A program made the position numbers and the translations under genes. Positions 17,824-27,472 of a DNA stretch of 64,000 bases are shown one piece after another. Each line of letters begins with the position of its first letter. The first letter of the stretch is position 1. The stretch comes from Martelella sp. HB161492 (lineage in GTDB: Bacteria > Pseudomonadota > Alphaproteobacteria > Rhizobiales > Rhizobiaceae). The stretch spans positions 1 through 64,000 of the forward strand of contig NZ_JAATVV010000006.1 of the NCBI RefSeq assembly GCF_013184775.1, in the 5' to 3' direction. Below the pieces are notes generated by a model. The model was not told the origin of the DNA and ran no database searches. It was given only the letters and a program-made list of their open reading frames with translations.

Positions 17824-18936
17824 ATGGGTTTTCTGAATATTCAAAACGTCACCAAGGCCTATGGCGCCATCGAGGTCCTGCACCGCGTCGACATCTCGGT
17901 CGAGGAGGGCGAATTTCTGGTGCTGGTCGGCCCGTCGGGCTGCGGCAAGTCCACGCTTCTCAACATGATTGCCGGGCTGGAAAGCATCACCTCTGGCGAT
18001 ATCTCGATCAGGGATCGGGTGATGAATGGCGTGCACCCCTCCAACCGCAATATCGCCATGGTATTCCAGAGCTACGCGCTCTATCCCAATATGACCGTGG
18101 CGCAGAACATGACCTTCGGGCTGGAAATGCACGGTGTGCCGAAGCCCGAGCGTGAAAAGGCACTCGCCCATGTGGCAAAGCTTCTGCAGATCGAGAACCT
18201 TCTCAGCCGCAAGCCGGGCCAGCTTTCCGGCGGTCAGCGTCAGCGCGTCGCCATGGGGCGCGCGCTGGTGCGCAACCCGGATGTGTTCCTGTTCGATGAG
18301 CCGCTGTCGAACCTCGATGCCAAGCTGCGCGTCGACATGCGCACCGAGATCAAGAAACTGCATGAGAAGCTGAAGACCACCATCGTCTATGTAACCCATG
18401 ACCAGATCGAGGCGATGACGCTGTCGACCCGGATCGCGGTGATGTACAAGGGCTATGTCCAGCAGCTCGGCACGCCGAAGGAAATCTACGACACGCCCGC
18501 CAATGTCTATGTGGCAACCTTCATGGGCAGCCCGGCGATGAATGTCATGCCGGCCCGCGTTGTCATGGAAGACGGCGCGCCGCATGCGATCGTCACCACG
18601 GCGGATGGTCGCGAGCAGCATTTGCGTTTCTCGCAGGACAACATGGCCGGCTGGGCGGACCGCGAGATCCTGCTCGGAATCCGCCCGGAAGTGATCACCG
18701 ATCCCGAGGGTGCCGACCGCAATTCGAAAAACATCGTCACGCTCGATAACCGCATCGGCGTGACCGAGCCGGCCGGCGCCGATACCTTTGTCACCATGGA
18801 AATCGGCGGCGTGGACGTGATTGCCCGCATGCGCGGCGATGCCAATGTCGCCTCCGGCAAGGACTTCACCTTTGCCATCAACATGGAAAAGGCCGTCGCC
18901 TTCGACCCCGAAACCGAAGAGCGGATCGTGCCATGA
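17824..18936 (+). CDS. sugar ABC transporter ATP-binding protein, MalK/UgpC type
   Basis: A 370-residue ATPase that powers the CUT1 importer from the cytoplasm. Walker A GPSGCGKST (36-44), Q-loop VFQSYALYPNM, signature LSGGQRQR (about 134), Walker [13 protein letters not shown] (about 155) and the H-loop VTHDQIEAMT are all intact. A C-terminal TOBE/MalK regulatory domain (about 240-370) is present, so control by a PTS-type protein is possible. It overlaps the next gene by 4 bp. Confidence 0.93.
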   Translation: MGFLNIQNVTKAYGAIEVLHRVDISVEEGEFLVLVGPSGCGKSTLLNMIAGLESITSGDISIRDRVMNGVHPSNRNIAMVFQSYALYPNMTVAQNMTFGLEMHGVPKPEREKALAHVAKLLQIENLLSRKPGQLSGGQRQRVAMGRALVRNPDVFLFDEPLSNLDAKLRVDMRTEIKKLHEKLKTTIVYVTHDQIEAMTLSTRIAVMYKGYVQQLGTPKEIYDTPANVYVATFMGSPAMNVMPARVVMEDGAPHAIVTTADGREQHLRFSQDNMAGWADREILLGIRPEVITDPEGADRNSKNIVTLDNRIGVTEPAGADTFVTMEIGGVDVIARMRGDANVASGKDFTFAINMEKAVAFDPETEERIVP

Positions 18937-20435
18937 GCGATGCCGCCATGAACGATGCCGATGTCATCATCATCGGTTCGGGGATGGGCGGCGCCACGCT
19001 TGCAGCGGGCCTTGCTGCGACCGGACGGCGCATCCTGATTCTGGAGCGCGGCGAACATCTTCTCCCCTCGGCCGAAGATCGCGACGAAAAGGCGATCTTC
19101 GCCGATGGCCATTACCGTCCGGATGAGACATGGCTGGATGGGACGGGCGAGGCTTTCAACCCGGGCAATTACTATTATGTCGGCGGCAATTCGAAATTCT
19201 ATGGCGCGGTGCTGATCCGCTATCGTCGCGCGGATTTCTCGCCGCTTGCCCATATGGGCGGGACGACGCCCGGCTGGCCGATCGCCTACGAGGACCTCGA
19301 AGCCTATTACGGACGGGCCGAGCAGCTTTACGCGGTGCGCGGGGCGCTTGGCGACGATCCGAGCGAACCTGCCCATTCGACGCCATACCCGTTTGCGCCC
19401 GTGCCGGACGAGCCGGTGATTGCCGATTTTCGCCGCCGGATGAGGGCCGCGGGTCTTCATCCCGCCTCCCTGCCGCTCGGTGTCGATATCGAGGCTTGGC
19501 TGGAACGGGCAAAAACGCCCTGGGACGCCTTTCCCAATACCGGCGACGGCAAGAGGGATGCCGAAAGCGCTGGCCTCAAAAGCGCATTGTCTCATAACAA
19601 TGTGAAACTGATGACCGGCGCGCGCGTCACGGGCCTTGAAACGGACAGCGCCAACCGCATCAGCGGCGTCAGGCTGCAATCCGGCGCAATGCTGACGGCA
19701 AAAACCGTTGTTCTGGCCGCCGGTGCGGTGCAATCGGCAGCCCTGCTGCTCGGCTCTGCCAATGCCGCCAATCCGGCTGGCCTTGCCAACAGTTCCGATC
19801 AGGTCGGGCGCAATTTCATGAACCATAACTGCTCGGCCGTGCTGGCGCTGCATCCGTTCAGGCGCAATCCTTCAGTCTATCAGAAGACCCTGATGATCAA
19901 TGATTTCTATCTTTCCGGCGGGCCGAAGGGCGAGCCGCTCGGCAATATCCAGCTGCTCGGCAAGGTGTCCGGCACAATCCTCCAGGCTTCCTCCGGCCTG
20001 CCGGGCTTTGTCGCACGGATGATCGCGGCACGCGCCATCGATCTCTATGCCATGTCGGAAGACCTGCCCAACCCCGAAAGTCGGGTGACGCTGAAAAATG
20101 GCCGGATCGTGTTGGACTGGAAACGCTCCAACTTGTCTGCCCATGAGGCGCTTGTCAGGACGCTGAAACAGGTGCTGCGCAAGTCGGGCTATCCGATCGT
20201 GCTGTCGAAACCTTTCGATCGCCGCACCCCGTCGCATCAATGCGGCACGGCGCGCATGGGCGATGCCCCGCAGACAAGCGTGGTCAACAGTTTCGGCCAG
20301 AGCCACGACCACGACAATCTCTATCTCGCCGGCGCAGCGGTCCTGCCGACCTCTGCCGCCGTCAATCCGGCACTTACCATCGCGGCGCTGGCGATCCGCA
20401 GCGCCGATCATATTGCCATGCGCCTGTGCGCATGA
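18933..20435 (+). CDS. GMC-family FAD oxidoreductase (1)
   Basis: A 500-residue flavoprotein. The FAD Rossmann motif IIIGSGMGGATLAAGL is at about 12-27, an FAD-contact region YYVGGNSKFYGA near 85-96, and the active-site SHQCGTARMG holds H435. The C-terminus LPTSAAVNPALTIAALA is typical of the family. Relatives oxidise alcohol groups of sugars, polyols or aromatic alcohols, including C3 of glucosides; linkage to a sugar importer favours a carbohydrate hydroxyl. No Tat or Sec signal is visible, so it is probably cytoplasmic. ATGA overlap with the ATPase gene indicates coupling. Confidence 0.88.
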   Translation: MSDAAMNDADVIIIGSGMGGATLAAGLAATGRRILILERGEHLLPSAEDRDEKAIFADGHYRPDETWLDGTGEAFNPGNYYYVGGNSKFYGAVLIRYRRADFSPLAHMGGTTPGWPIAYEDLEAYYGRAEQLYAVRGALGDDPSEPAHSTPYPFAPVPDEPVIADFRRRMRAAGLHPASLPLGVDIEAWLERAKTPWDAFPNTGDGKRDAESAGLKSALSHNNVKLMTGARVTGLETDSANRISGVRLQSGAMLTAKTVVLAAGAVQSAALLLGSANAANPAGLANSSDQVGRNFMNHNCSAVLALHPFRRNPSVYQKTLMINDFYLSGGPKGEPLGNIQLLGKVSGTILQASSGLPGFVARMIAARAIDLYAMSEDLPNPESRVTLKNGRIVLDWKRSNLSAHEALVRTLKQVLRKSGYPIVLSKPFDRRTPSHQCGTARMGDAPQTSVVNSFGQSHDHDNLYLAGAAVLPTSAAVNPALTIAALAIRSADHIAMRLCA

Positions 20436-20452
20436 AACGTCAGGAGCTATCC

Positions 20453-22039
20453 ATGTCCAGGGGATATGATTTCATCATCATCGGCGGTGGTTCGGCCGGG
20501 TCGGTTCTGGCCGGCCGGCTTTCCGAGAACCCCGATGTCGAGGTGCTGTTGCTCGAAGCCGGCGGCAGCGATCGGCATCCCTATTACCACCTGCCAGCCG
20601 GCTTTGCCAAAATGACCAAGGGGATCGGCAGCTGGGGCTGGCAGACCGTGCCGCAGAGGCACCTGAAAAACAAGGTGTTCCGCTACACCCAGGCCAAGGT
20701 GATCGGTGGCGGTTCGGCCATCAATGCGCAGATCTATACCCGCGGCAATGCCGCCGATTACGACGAATGGCGGCAGATGGGTTGCGAGGGTTGGGCCTAT
20801 GATGATGTCCTGCCCTATTTCCGCAAGGCCGAAGACAACGAGACCTATGACAACAAATATCACGGCAAGGGCGGGCCGCTCGGCGTCAGCGAACCGCGCG
20901 CGCCGCTCGCTATCTGCGAGGCCTATTTCGAAGCGGCGGCGGCGCTTGGCATTCCGCGCAACCACGATATCAACGGAGAAACGCAGGATGGCGTCTGCTA
21001 TTATCAGCTGACCCAGCGTCATGTCCGCCGCTCCTCCGCTGCCATGGCCTATGTGACGCCGAACCGGCATCGCCGCAATCTCCACGTCATGCTTGGTGCC
21101 GAAGTCCGCCGCCTCGTCATTGCGGGCGGGAAAGCGCGCGGTGTCGAACTTGCCGACGGAACCCGGCTGGAGGCGGGACGCGAAGTGCTGCTCTCCTCCG
21201 GCGCGATCGGCTCGCCGCGCCTGCTCCAGCTTTCCGGCATCGGCCCGGCCGATCAGCTCAAGGCACTCGGCATCACCCCGGTCTATGATCAAAAGGCGAT
21301 CGGTGAAAATCTGCAGGATCATCTTGACCTTTACGCGATCTGCGAATTGTCCGGTCCACACAGCTATGACCGCTACGCCAAGCCGCTATGGGCCGCCCTT
21401 GCCGGTCTCAACTATCTTCTGACCCGGCGTGGGCCGGTTGCCTCTTCACTGTTTGAAACCGGCGGCTTCTGGTATGCAGATCCTGCGGCCCGCTCACCCG
21501 ATATCCAGCTGCATCTCGGCCTTGGCACCGGCATTGAACATGGCGTCGAAGCCATGCCCAATGGCGGCATCACACTCAATGCCTGCTATCTCAGACCGCG
21601 GTCGCGCGGCTCCGTCAGGCTTCAGAGCGCCGATCCGAAGGCTGCTCCGCTGATCGATCCCAACTATCTCGCCGATCCGGCTGACCGGGAAAACTCGATC
21701 CGCGGACTGCAGCTGGCGCAGGAGATCCTCGCCCAGTCACCGTTGCAGAAATACATCCTCGCCGAGCGGCTGCCGGGGCCGGCGGTGAAAACACAGGCGG
21801 ACTATCTTAACTTCATTTCGGTTCATTCCAAGACCTCGCATCATTGCGCCGGAACCTGCCGCATGGGTGCCGATGCCGATGCGGTTGTTGATACGCAATT
21901 GCGTTTCAACGGCATTGAGGGATTGCGGATCGTCGACAATTCGATCATGCCAAGGGTGATTTCCTCCAATACGAATGCGGCGGCGATCATGATTGGCGAG
22001 AAGGCGGCGGATATGATCCGCAGCGCTCACGGTGTCTGA
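20453..22039 (+). CDS. GMC-family FAD oxidoreductase (2), choline-dehydrogenase-like
   Basis: A 528-residue flavoprotein of the glucose-methanol-choline family, choline dehydrogenase branch. FAD motif DFIIIGGGSAGSVLAGRL (6-23), signature KVIGGGSAINAQIYTRG near residue 83 and active-site HHCAGTCRMG (H463/H464). It would oxidise a primary alcohol to an aldehyde and fits as the step before the aldehyde dehydrogenase at 13001. The start at 20453 follows AGGAG at six bases and lies 17 bp after the previous gene. It differs clearly from its neighbour, so the two are not a recent duplication. Confidence 0.9.
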   Translation: MSRGYDFIIIGGGSAGSVLAGRLSENPDVEVLLLEAGGSDRHPYYHLPAGFAKMTKGIGSWGWQTVPQRHLKNKVFRYTQAKVIGGGSAINAQIYTRGNAADYDEWRQMGCEGWAYDDVLPYFRKAEDNETYDNKYHGKGGPLGVSEPRAPLAICEAYFEAAAALGIPRNHDINGETQDGVCYYQLTQRHVRRSSAAMAYVTPNRHRRNLHVMLGAEVRRLVIAGGKARGVELADGTRLEAGREVLLSSGAIGSPRLLQLSGIGPADQLKALGITPVYDQKAIGENLQDHLDLYAICELSGPHSYDRYAKPLWAALAGLNYLLTRRGPVASSLFETGGFWYADPAARSPDIQLHLGLGTGIEHGVEAMPNGGITLNACYLRPRSRGSVRLQSADPKAAPLIDPNYLADPADRENSIRGLQLAQEILAQSPLQKYILAERLPGPAVKTQADYLNFISVHSKTSHHCAGTCRMGADADAVVDTQLRFNGIEGLRIVDNSIMPRVISSNTNAAAIMIGEKAADMIRSAHGV

Positions 22040-22093
22040 CATGAGCGCGTGCATTTTCCTCCGACACCGGCAATGGGAGTTTTAACGTTCCGC

Positions 22094-23107
22094 ATGACCT
22101 CAAGACCGACGATCATCGACGTGGCGCGCAAAGCCGGTGTTTCCAAATCCACGGTCAGCCTGGTGCTGCAAAACAGCCCGGTGGTGCGCGATGAGACCCG
22201 TGCCCTCGTGCGTGAAGCCATGGCTGAACTCGGCTATGTCTATAACCGCGCGGCGGCCAATCTCAGAAGCGCCAATGCCGGGCTGATCGGTCTTGTGATC
22301 AATGATCTGCGCAATCCCTTCTTCACCGAATTCGCGATTTCGCTGCAGATGGCATTGTCAGCACGCGGCTATGCCGCCGTGGTCGCCAATACCGATGAAG
22401 ATCCGGCGCTGCAGGCGCAGATGATTGCGGCGATGATCGAGCATGGCGTTTCCGCCTTCATCATTTCGCCGGCCTATGGTGAAGTTGAGACGGCCTTCGA
22501 GGCGATTGCCCGGGCGGGCATTCCCGCCATGCAGGTGCTGCGCAAGGTCGATCCCGACACCGCGCGTTTTCCCTTTGCCGCACCCGATTATCGAAAGGGC
22601 GGCGAAATGGCGACGGCGCATCTGCTTGCCGAAGGCGCCCGCCGGATTGCCTTTGTCGGCGGGATCAAGGGACGCACAGTCACGCGCGAACGCATGACCG
22701 GTTATCTTGCGGTGCTGCGGCAGGCGGGTATTGAACCGGTTTTCATTGATGGCCGCCCGACCCAGGCCTTTGGCCGTGAAGCGGTCAGAAGGCTTGAACG
22801 GGAGCATCCGGATATCGATGCCGCACTCTGTTTCAACGATCTGGTGGCGCTGGGCATGATTTCCGGCTGCGCAGAACGCGGCCGGCCGGTGGCGGAGGCG
22901 CTGAAGATTGTCGGCTTTGACGATATCGAGGAGGCAGCCCTTGCCTGGCCATCGCTCACCTCGGTGCGCTGTGACATTGCCGGTTTCGGCAAGGCGATCG
23001 CCGAGACCGTGCTGTCATGGCTGGAAGACAACCAGCCACCAGCGCCGGAAACCATCACGCCGGTGACGCTGGCGCTGCGCGACAGCAGCGCCCGGCGCGG
23101 CCGATGA
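22094..23107 (+). CDS. LacI-family transcriptional regulator (1)
   Basis: A 337-residue repressor. N-terminal helix-turn-helix IIDVARKAGVSKSTVSLVL (about 6-25), hinge region to about 60, then a periplasmic-binding-protein-like effector domain. It lies inside the catabolic block and likely controls it at the twin palindromes near 10550; AACGTTCC occurs again ten bases or fewer before its own start. The start MTSRPTIID is chosen by family alignment; GGGAG is 13 bases away, and an in-frame ATG at 22073 is possible. The ligand is unknown but probably the imported compound or a metabolite. Confidence 0.9.
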   Translation: MTSRPTIIDVARKAGVSKSTVSLVLQNSPVVRDETRALVREAMAELGYVYNRAAANLRSANAGLIGLVINDLRNPFFTEFAISLQMALSARGYAAVVANTDEDPALQAQMIAAMIEHGVSAFIISPAYGEVETAFEAIARAGIPAMQVLRKVDPDTARFPFAAPDYRKGGEMATAHLLAEGARRIAFVGGIKGRTVTRERMTGYLAVLRQAGIEPVFIDGRPTQAFGREAVRRLEREHPDIDAALCFNDLVALGMISGCAERGRPVAEALKIVGFDDIEEAALAWPSLTSVRCDIAGFGKAIAETVLSWLEDNQPPAPETITPVTLALRDSSARRGR

Positions 23108-23127
23108 CGAGACATTCAGCACATACC

Positions 23128-23159
23128 GGCCTTTAGGCCACGTTTCGGGGAGGAAACGT
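23128..23159 (+). promoter_or_regulatory. inverted repeats enclosing the ribosome site of the Gfo/Idh gene
   Basis: GGCCT-TT-AGGCC (23128-23139) is followed at once by ACGTTTC-GGGGAG-GAAACGT (23140-23159). Both have perfect arms. The loop of the second holds the Shine-Dalgarno GGGGAGG, and the ATG starts two bases after it. In RNA the ribosome site would sit in a loop; in DNA it could be a protein-binding dyad. Confidence 0.45.
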
Positions 23160-23160
23160 C

Positions 23161-24324
23161 ATGAGGAAGATCAACGTTGCCGTTCTCGGCGCATCGGGCT
23201 GGATGGGCAGGGTTCACACCATGGCCTATCAGAGCTTTCCGCATTTTTTCGGCACGGATGGCGGGACGGCACGGGTCGCCGCTCTGGTGGAGCGTAACCC
23301 GGATGCCGCCGCAGGCCTTCAGGCCCTGTCGCCGGAAGCCCGGATTTACCAGGACTGGCGCGAGGCTGTCGCCGATCCGGCCATCGACCTGATCGATATC
23401 TGCCTGCCTGACAATCTGCATTATGATGTTGCCAAGGCCGCCCTTCTGTCGGGCAAGCATGTCTTTTGCGAAAAGCCGCTGGCCGAGACGGCGGCAGAAG
23501 CACGCGAACTGGCCGATCTTGCCCGCGACAAGGGGCTCGTCACCCGCGTCGGCCACGCCTTTCCGCGCAATCCGGTTCATGATCTCGCCCGCGATATCAT
23601 CCGTTCGGGCGAGATTGGCGAGATCACCTTGTTCAAGGGCTGCCAGCATGTCGACATGTTCGGCGATCCGGCCGCCCCCTTCATGTGGCGGGCCGATGGC
23701 AAACTGGCCCCGACCGGCATTGTCGGCGACACCGGATCACATGTGTTCTCGTTCATGGCGTTTCTCGTTGGCCGGGTCAGCGCTGTAATGGCGGACAACA
23801 TCATCGTCACGCCGCGCCGGCCGGTTGTGGAGGGGGCAAGCCTCGGGCAGGGCGACGGCTCCGTGACGGCCTATGCGGATGTCACCAATCCCGATGCGAC
23901 CAACATGTTATGCCGGTTCGAGAACGGTGCTTCGGGGATCGTCGATTTCAGCCGCGTGGCGACGGGACGCAAATTCCGTCAGGCCTACGAGATCTACGGC
24001 ACAAAAGGCAGCATCGCCTATGATTATGACGAGACCAACCGGCTGCGCTTCTATTCCGGCGCCGACCCGGCCGGACGGTGCGGTTATCGTGAGATCGATG
24101 TCGGGCCGGAGCATTCCGCCTATCGCGCCTTTCTGCCGCTCGCCAATTTCGCGCTTGGCTACAACGAAATGAAGATCATCGAGGCGGCGGAGGTGATCCG
24201 TTCGGTTGCGACCGGTACGCCGATGTGGCCGACCTTCGACGACGGCTATCACATTTCCCAGATTGTCGATGCCTGCATGCGCTCCTCGGCGCTGAAGCGC
24301 TGGGTCGAGATCGATCTCGCCTGA
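23161..24324 (+). CDS. Gfo/Idh/MocA-family oxidoreductase
   Basis: A 387-residue NAD(P)-dependent dehydrogenase of the glucose-fructose oxidoreductase/inositol dehydrogenase family. Nucleotide-binding VAVLGASGWMGRVH (about 5-18), the conserved EKP in HVFCEKPLA (about 102), and the C-terminal-domain motif DTGSHVFSF holding the catalytic Asp and His. Relatives oxidise ring hydroxyls of sugars or inositols. A GGGGAGG site precedes the ATG inside a hairpin. Its place between the LacI regulator and a FAD oxidoreductase suggests a further step on the imported sugar moiety. Confidence 0.9.
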   Translation: MRKINVAVLGASGWMGRVHTMAYQSFPHFFGTDGGTARVAALVERNPDAAAGLQALSPEARIYQDWREAVADPAIDLIDICLPDNLHYDVAKAALLSGKHVFCEKPLAETAAEARELADLARDKGLVTRVGHAFPRNPVHDLARDIIRSGEIGEITLFKGCQHVDMFGDPAAPFMWRADGKLAPTGIVGDTGSHVFSFMAFLVGRVSAVMADNIIVTPRRPVVEGASLGQGDGSVTAYADVTNPDATNMLCRFENGASGIVDFSRVATGRKFRQAYEIYGTKGSIAYDYDETNRLRFYSGADPAGRCGYREIDVGPEHSAYRAFLPLANFALGYNEMKIIEAAEVIRSVATGTPMWPTFDDGYHISQIVDACMRSSALKRWVEIDLA

Positions 24325-24363
24325 TCGCACCCCGCAGCAGAGCCCAGAATGGAGACCGACCGG

Positions 24364-26442
24364 ATGACAAGCTCCGTCCCGCAAGAGATCCTCGACGCCC
24401 TGACGGATGTCGACATGCCGAAGACGGCGCCGGAACGTGCGCCCGATGCGCATATTGCAATCGAGAATGGTTGGCATATTCCGGTCTATCGCTCAGGCGC
24501 GCTGGTGGTCGGCAGCGGCGCAGCCGGGCTTCGCGCCGCCGTGGAAATGAAACGGCGCGACTGCGATGTGGTGATTGTCAGCCAGAGTGCCTGGGGCGGC
24601 ACATCTGCCTGTTCCGGCTCCGACAAGCAGACGCTGCACGCCGCCAATATCTCCGATCATGGTGACGATTATTTTGACATGGCAAGGGCCATTTCCGCTG
24701 GCGGCGCCATGGATGAGGATACCGCTTATGTCGAAGCCGTCGGCTCGACCCGGATGATGGCCTCGCTGCAATATCTCGGCCTGCCGCTGCCGCAGGACCG
24801 TTTCGGCGGCAATCTTCGCTATCAGACGGACCATGACGAGACCGGCCGGGCGACAAGCTGCGGCCCGCGCACCTCGCGGCTGATGGTCAAGGTGCTGGCT
24901 GAAGAGGCCCTCCGCCTTGGCATTCCCTTCTACAACCAGACTGCCATCGTCCGGCTGCTTGGGGAGGGCGCCGGCGATGAACGGCGGATCACCGCTGCAC
25001 TTGGCATGCGCAGCCGCGACCGCACTGACGGCAATCCACTCGGGCTCGCGCTGTTTCAGGCATCCGCCGTGGTGCTGGCGGCCGGTGGCCCGGGCGAACT
25101 ATACCGCGACAGTGTCTACCCCAATGGCTGCTTCGGCTCGCTTGGCCTGGCACTCGAGGCCGGGCTGACGCTCACCAATCTGACCGAAAGCCAGTTCGGC
25201 ATCGGCACGGCCCGCGATCGCTTTCCCTGGAACCTCTCCGGCACCTATATGCAGGCCATGCCGCATATCTATTCGCTGGATCAGGAGGGCCGTGAACACG
25301 CCTTTCTCTCGTCCTATTATCGCACGACGCAGGAACTTGCCTCCAATGTGTTCCGCAAGGGCTATCAATGGCCCTTTCACGCGACCCGCATGCTTGATCA
25401 CGGCTCCAGCCTTGTCGACCTGGCGATCTGGCGCGAGACCCGCGCCGGGCGGCGGGTGTTCATGGATTTCAATCGCAATCCCGAGACCATCGCCGGCGAC
25501 CTGCCCTTTTCGCTCTCCCGCCTTGATGCCGATGTGACCGCCTATCTTGCCGCTGCGGGCGCCGGCCAGGCGCTGCCGATCGACAGGCTTGCCCACATGA
25601 ACCCACTGGCGATCGAACTCTACCGGCGCTACAAGATTGATGTGGCGCGCGACCCGCTCGCCTTTGCCGTCAACAATCAGCACATGAATGGCGGGATCGC
25701 CGTCGATATCTGGGGGCGCACCAGCCTTGCCGGCTGCTATGCCGTGGGTGAGGCTGCCGGTACCCATGGCGTCACCCGGCCAGGCGGCGCGGCACTCAAT
25801 GCCGGTCAGGTCTTCGGCACCCGCGCGGGCGAACATATCGCGGCATCCGGCCGTGCCAGAGAACCCGCATCCGGCGACATCACCGCAGCACTCAACGCGG
25901 CTGTCATGGCGATCATGGCGACGCTGCGTCCCGAAAGCCCGTTTTCAATCAAGGCCGTGCGGGCGGAGGTTCAGGCGCGCATGAGCGATCATGCCGGCAT
26001 GATCGTGACCGGCGAGGACGTGACCGCAGCGCTTGAGCAGGCCAGAGCCCTGAATGAAGGGCTGGCGCGTCACGGCATCGCCCTTGACCGGCCGGGCGAG
26101 GCGGCGCGCGCGCTGCAATGGCAACAGATGGCGCTGGCCGCGGAAGCGGTGCTGGCTTCGCTTGATTTCTACATCACCCATGGCGGCGGCAGCCGTGGCG
26201 CCCGCGCGATCTGCGCGGTAGACGGTATTGAAACGCCCGAAGCCGCCCGCGAAAACCTTGAGGCCTTCCGCTTCGTTGCCGAGCGCTCCGAGGACCGGTC
26301 CGTTCAGATCACCGTCCGGCGCGACCGGGACCGCTTGATTGTCGCCACCCGGCCGAACCGCATGAACACCGACAAGACGCCATCCTTCTTCGAGCGTGAC
26401 TGGCAGGACTGGCTGACAGGCCGTGTTTTCCAGCAGGGCTGA
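24364..26442 (+). CDS. FAD-dependent oxidoreductase, fumarate reductase/succinate dehydrogenase flavoprotein-like
   Basis: A 692-residue flavoprotein. After a 40-residue leader comes the FAD motif ALVVGSGAAGLRAAVEM, then SAWGGTSACSG, and near the C-terminus PGGAALNAGQVFGTRAGEHIA, all as in the SdhA/FrdA/NadB superfamily. A second Gly-rich strand (AVVLAAGGPGELYRDSVYPNG) contacts the cofactor. No iron-sulfur or membrane partner gene is adjacent, so the electron acceptor is unclear. ATG 24364 has GGAGA eight bases away; an ATG at 24349 is an alternative. It closes the catabolic block, 22 bp from a convergent LacI gene. Confidence 0.8.
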   Translation: MTSSVPQEILDALTDVDMPKTAPERAPDAHIAIENGWHIPVYRSGALVVGSGAAGLRAAVEMKRRDCDVVIVSQSAWGGTSACSGSDKQTLHAANISDHGDDYFDMARAISAGGAMDEDTAYVEAVGSTRMMASLQYLGLPLPQDRFGGNLRYQTDHDETGRATSCGPRTSRLMVKVLAEEALRLGIPFYNQTAIVRLLGEGAGDERRITAALGMRSRDRTDGNPLGLALFQASAVVLAAGGPGELYRDSVYPNGCFGSLGLALEAGLTLTNLTESQFGIGTARDRFPWNLSGTYMQAMPHIYSLDQEGREHAFLSSYYRTTQELASNVFRKGYQWPFHATRMLDHGSSLVDLAIWRETRAGRRVFMDFNRNPETIAGDLPFSLSRLDADVTAYLAAAGAGQALPIDRLAHMNPLAIELYRRYKIDVARDPLAFAVNNQHMNGGIAVDIWGRTSLAGCYAVGEAAGTHGVTRPGGAALNAGQVFGTRAGEHIAASGRAREPASGDITAALNAAVMAIMATLRPESPFSIKAVRAEVQARMSDHAGMIVTGEDVTAALEQARALNEGLARHGIALDRPGEAARALQWQQMALAAEAVLASLDFYITHGGGSRGARAICAVDGIETPEAARENLEAFRFVAERSEDRSVQITVRRDRDRLIVATRPNRMNTDKTPSFFERDWQDWLTGRVFQQG

Positions 26443-26464
26443 AAGGCGCAGGATTTGCCGTGCC

Positions 26465-27472
26465 TCAAGGAGGCGGTGACGCCACCGAGCCACGCTCGAC
26501 GAGGCTGACTGGAATGAAGCGATGTGTCGCGGCCGCATTGGCAGGACCGGCAATGGCGTCCAACGTCGCTGTGGTTAGCGCCGCAAGCGACTGGCTGATG
26601 GTCGTCAGCCGGTGTGACGACCAGGCCGAAATCGGCGCGTCGTCGAAGCCGATCACCGACAGATCGCCGGGGACCGACAGGCCAAGTGCGTGGCGTGCTG
26701 TATTCATCACGCCGAGCGCAATCTCGTCGGTTACACCGAAAACGCCGTCAATGCCCGGCCTGGATAACAGGCCATGCGCGGCGGAAACGCCCGTTTCATA
26801 GGTGTTGCCACCCTTGCTCCAGGCCGTGACCGGAATATTTTCCGCTTCCATCGTCTCGACAAAGGCACGGGCGCGGGCAAGTTTGGCAGAGGTGCGCGAA
26901 GCCGACAGCACCACCGCCACCTGCCGGCATCCGGCCGCAATCAGCCGCTTTGCCGCAAGTGCCCCGCCTGAGGCCGAATCCGCCTCGATCTGGTCGACCA
27001 GACCGATATTGTCCGGCGCCGGGCGGTTGATCAGCACCAGCCTTGTGCCATTGGCGGCGGCAAGGCGCATCAGCCCGTCCGGCACGGCGCCGGAGAGCAG
27101 CACAACCGTGCGAACCCGATATTCCAGAAGGCCCGACAGCGCCGTTTCGACATCGTCGCCCGTTCCGGCCAGGTTGAGCAGCATGCATTGAAGCCCGTTG
27201 GCATTGAGCGCAGCCGTCAGCGCGTCAACCTGCGCTGAAATATAGGGGTTGGACAGGTTGGCACCGACAAGGCCAACCAGATCCGAGCGGTCCTTGTGAA
27301 GCGTGCGCGCCAGCTGATTGACGCGGTAGCCGAGTTCTTCGGCCGCCTGCATTACCCGCGCGCGGGTCTTGGCAGAAACACTGGCGCCATCGGTGAAGGC
27401 GCGCGAAACGGCCGAACGTGAGACGCCGGCCCTCTGGGCCACATCCAGGGCCGAGACAAACTTACCGGCCAT
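26465..27472 (-). CDS. LacI-family transcriptional regulator (2)
   Basis: A 335-residue repressor with helix-turn-helix SALDVAQRAGVSRSAVSRAF (about 5-24) and a sugar-binding-type effector domain (about 60-335). It is the last gene of the minus-strand operon that begins at 32931, and its start lies inside the end of the phosphatase gene (11-bp overlap). The likely target is the perfect 16-bp palindrome at 32987-33002. The start MAGKFVSAL is chosen by family alignment; an in-frame ATG at 27502 would add ten residues. The ribosome site is weak, suggesting coupling. It is not a duplicate of the regulator at 22094. Confidence 0.9.
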   Translation of the reverse strand: MAGKFVSALDVAQRAGVSRSAVSRAFTDGASVSAKTRARVMQAAEELGYRVNQLARTLHKDRSDLVGLVGANLSNPYISAQVDALTAALNANGLQCMLLNLAGTGDDVETALSGLLEYRVRTVVLLSGAVPDGLMRLAAANGTRLVLINRPAPDNIGLVDQIEADSASGGALAAKRLIAAGCRQVAVVLSASRTSAKLARARAFVETMEAENIPVTAWSKGGNTYETGVSAAHGLLSRPGIDGVFGVTDEIALGVMNTARHALGLSVPGDLSVIGFDDAPISAWSSHRLTTISQSLAALTTATLDAIAGPANAAATHRFIPVSLVERGSVASPPP

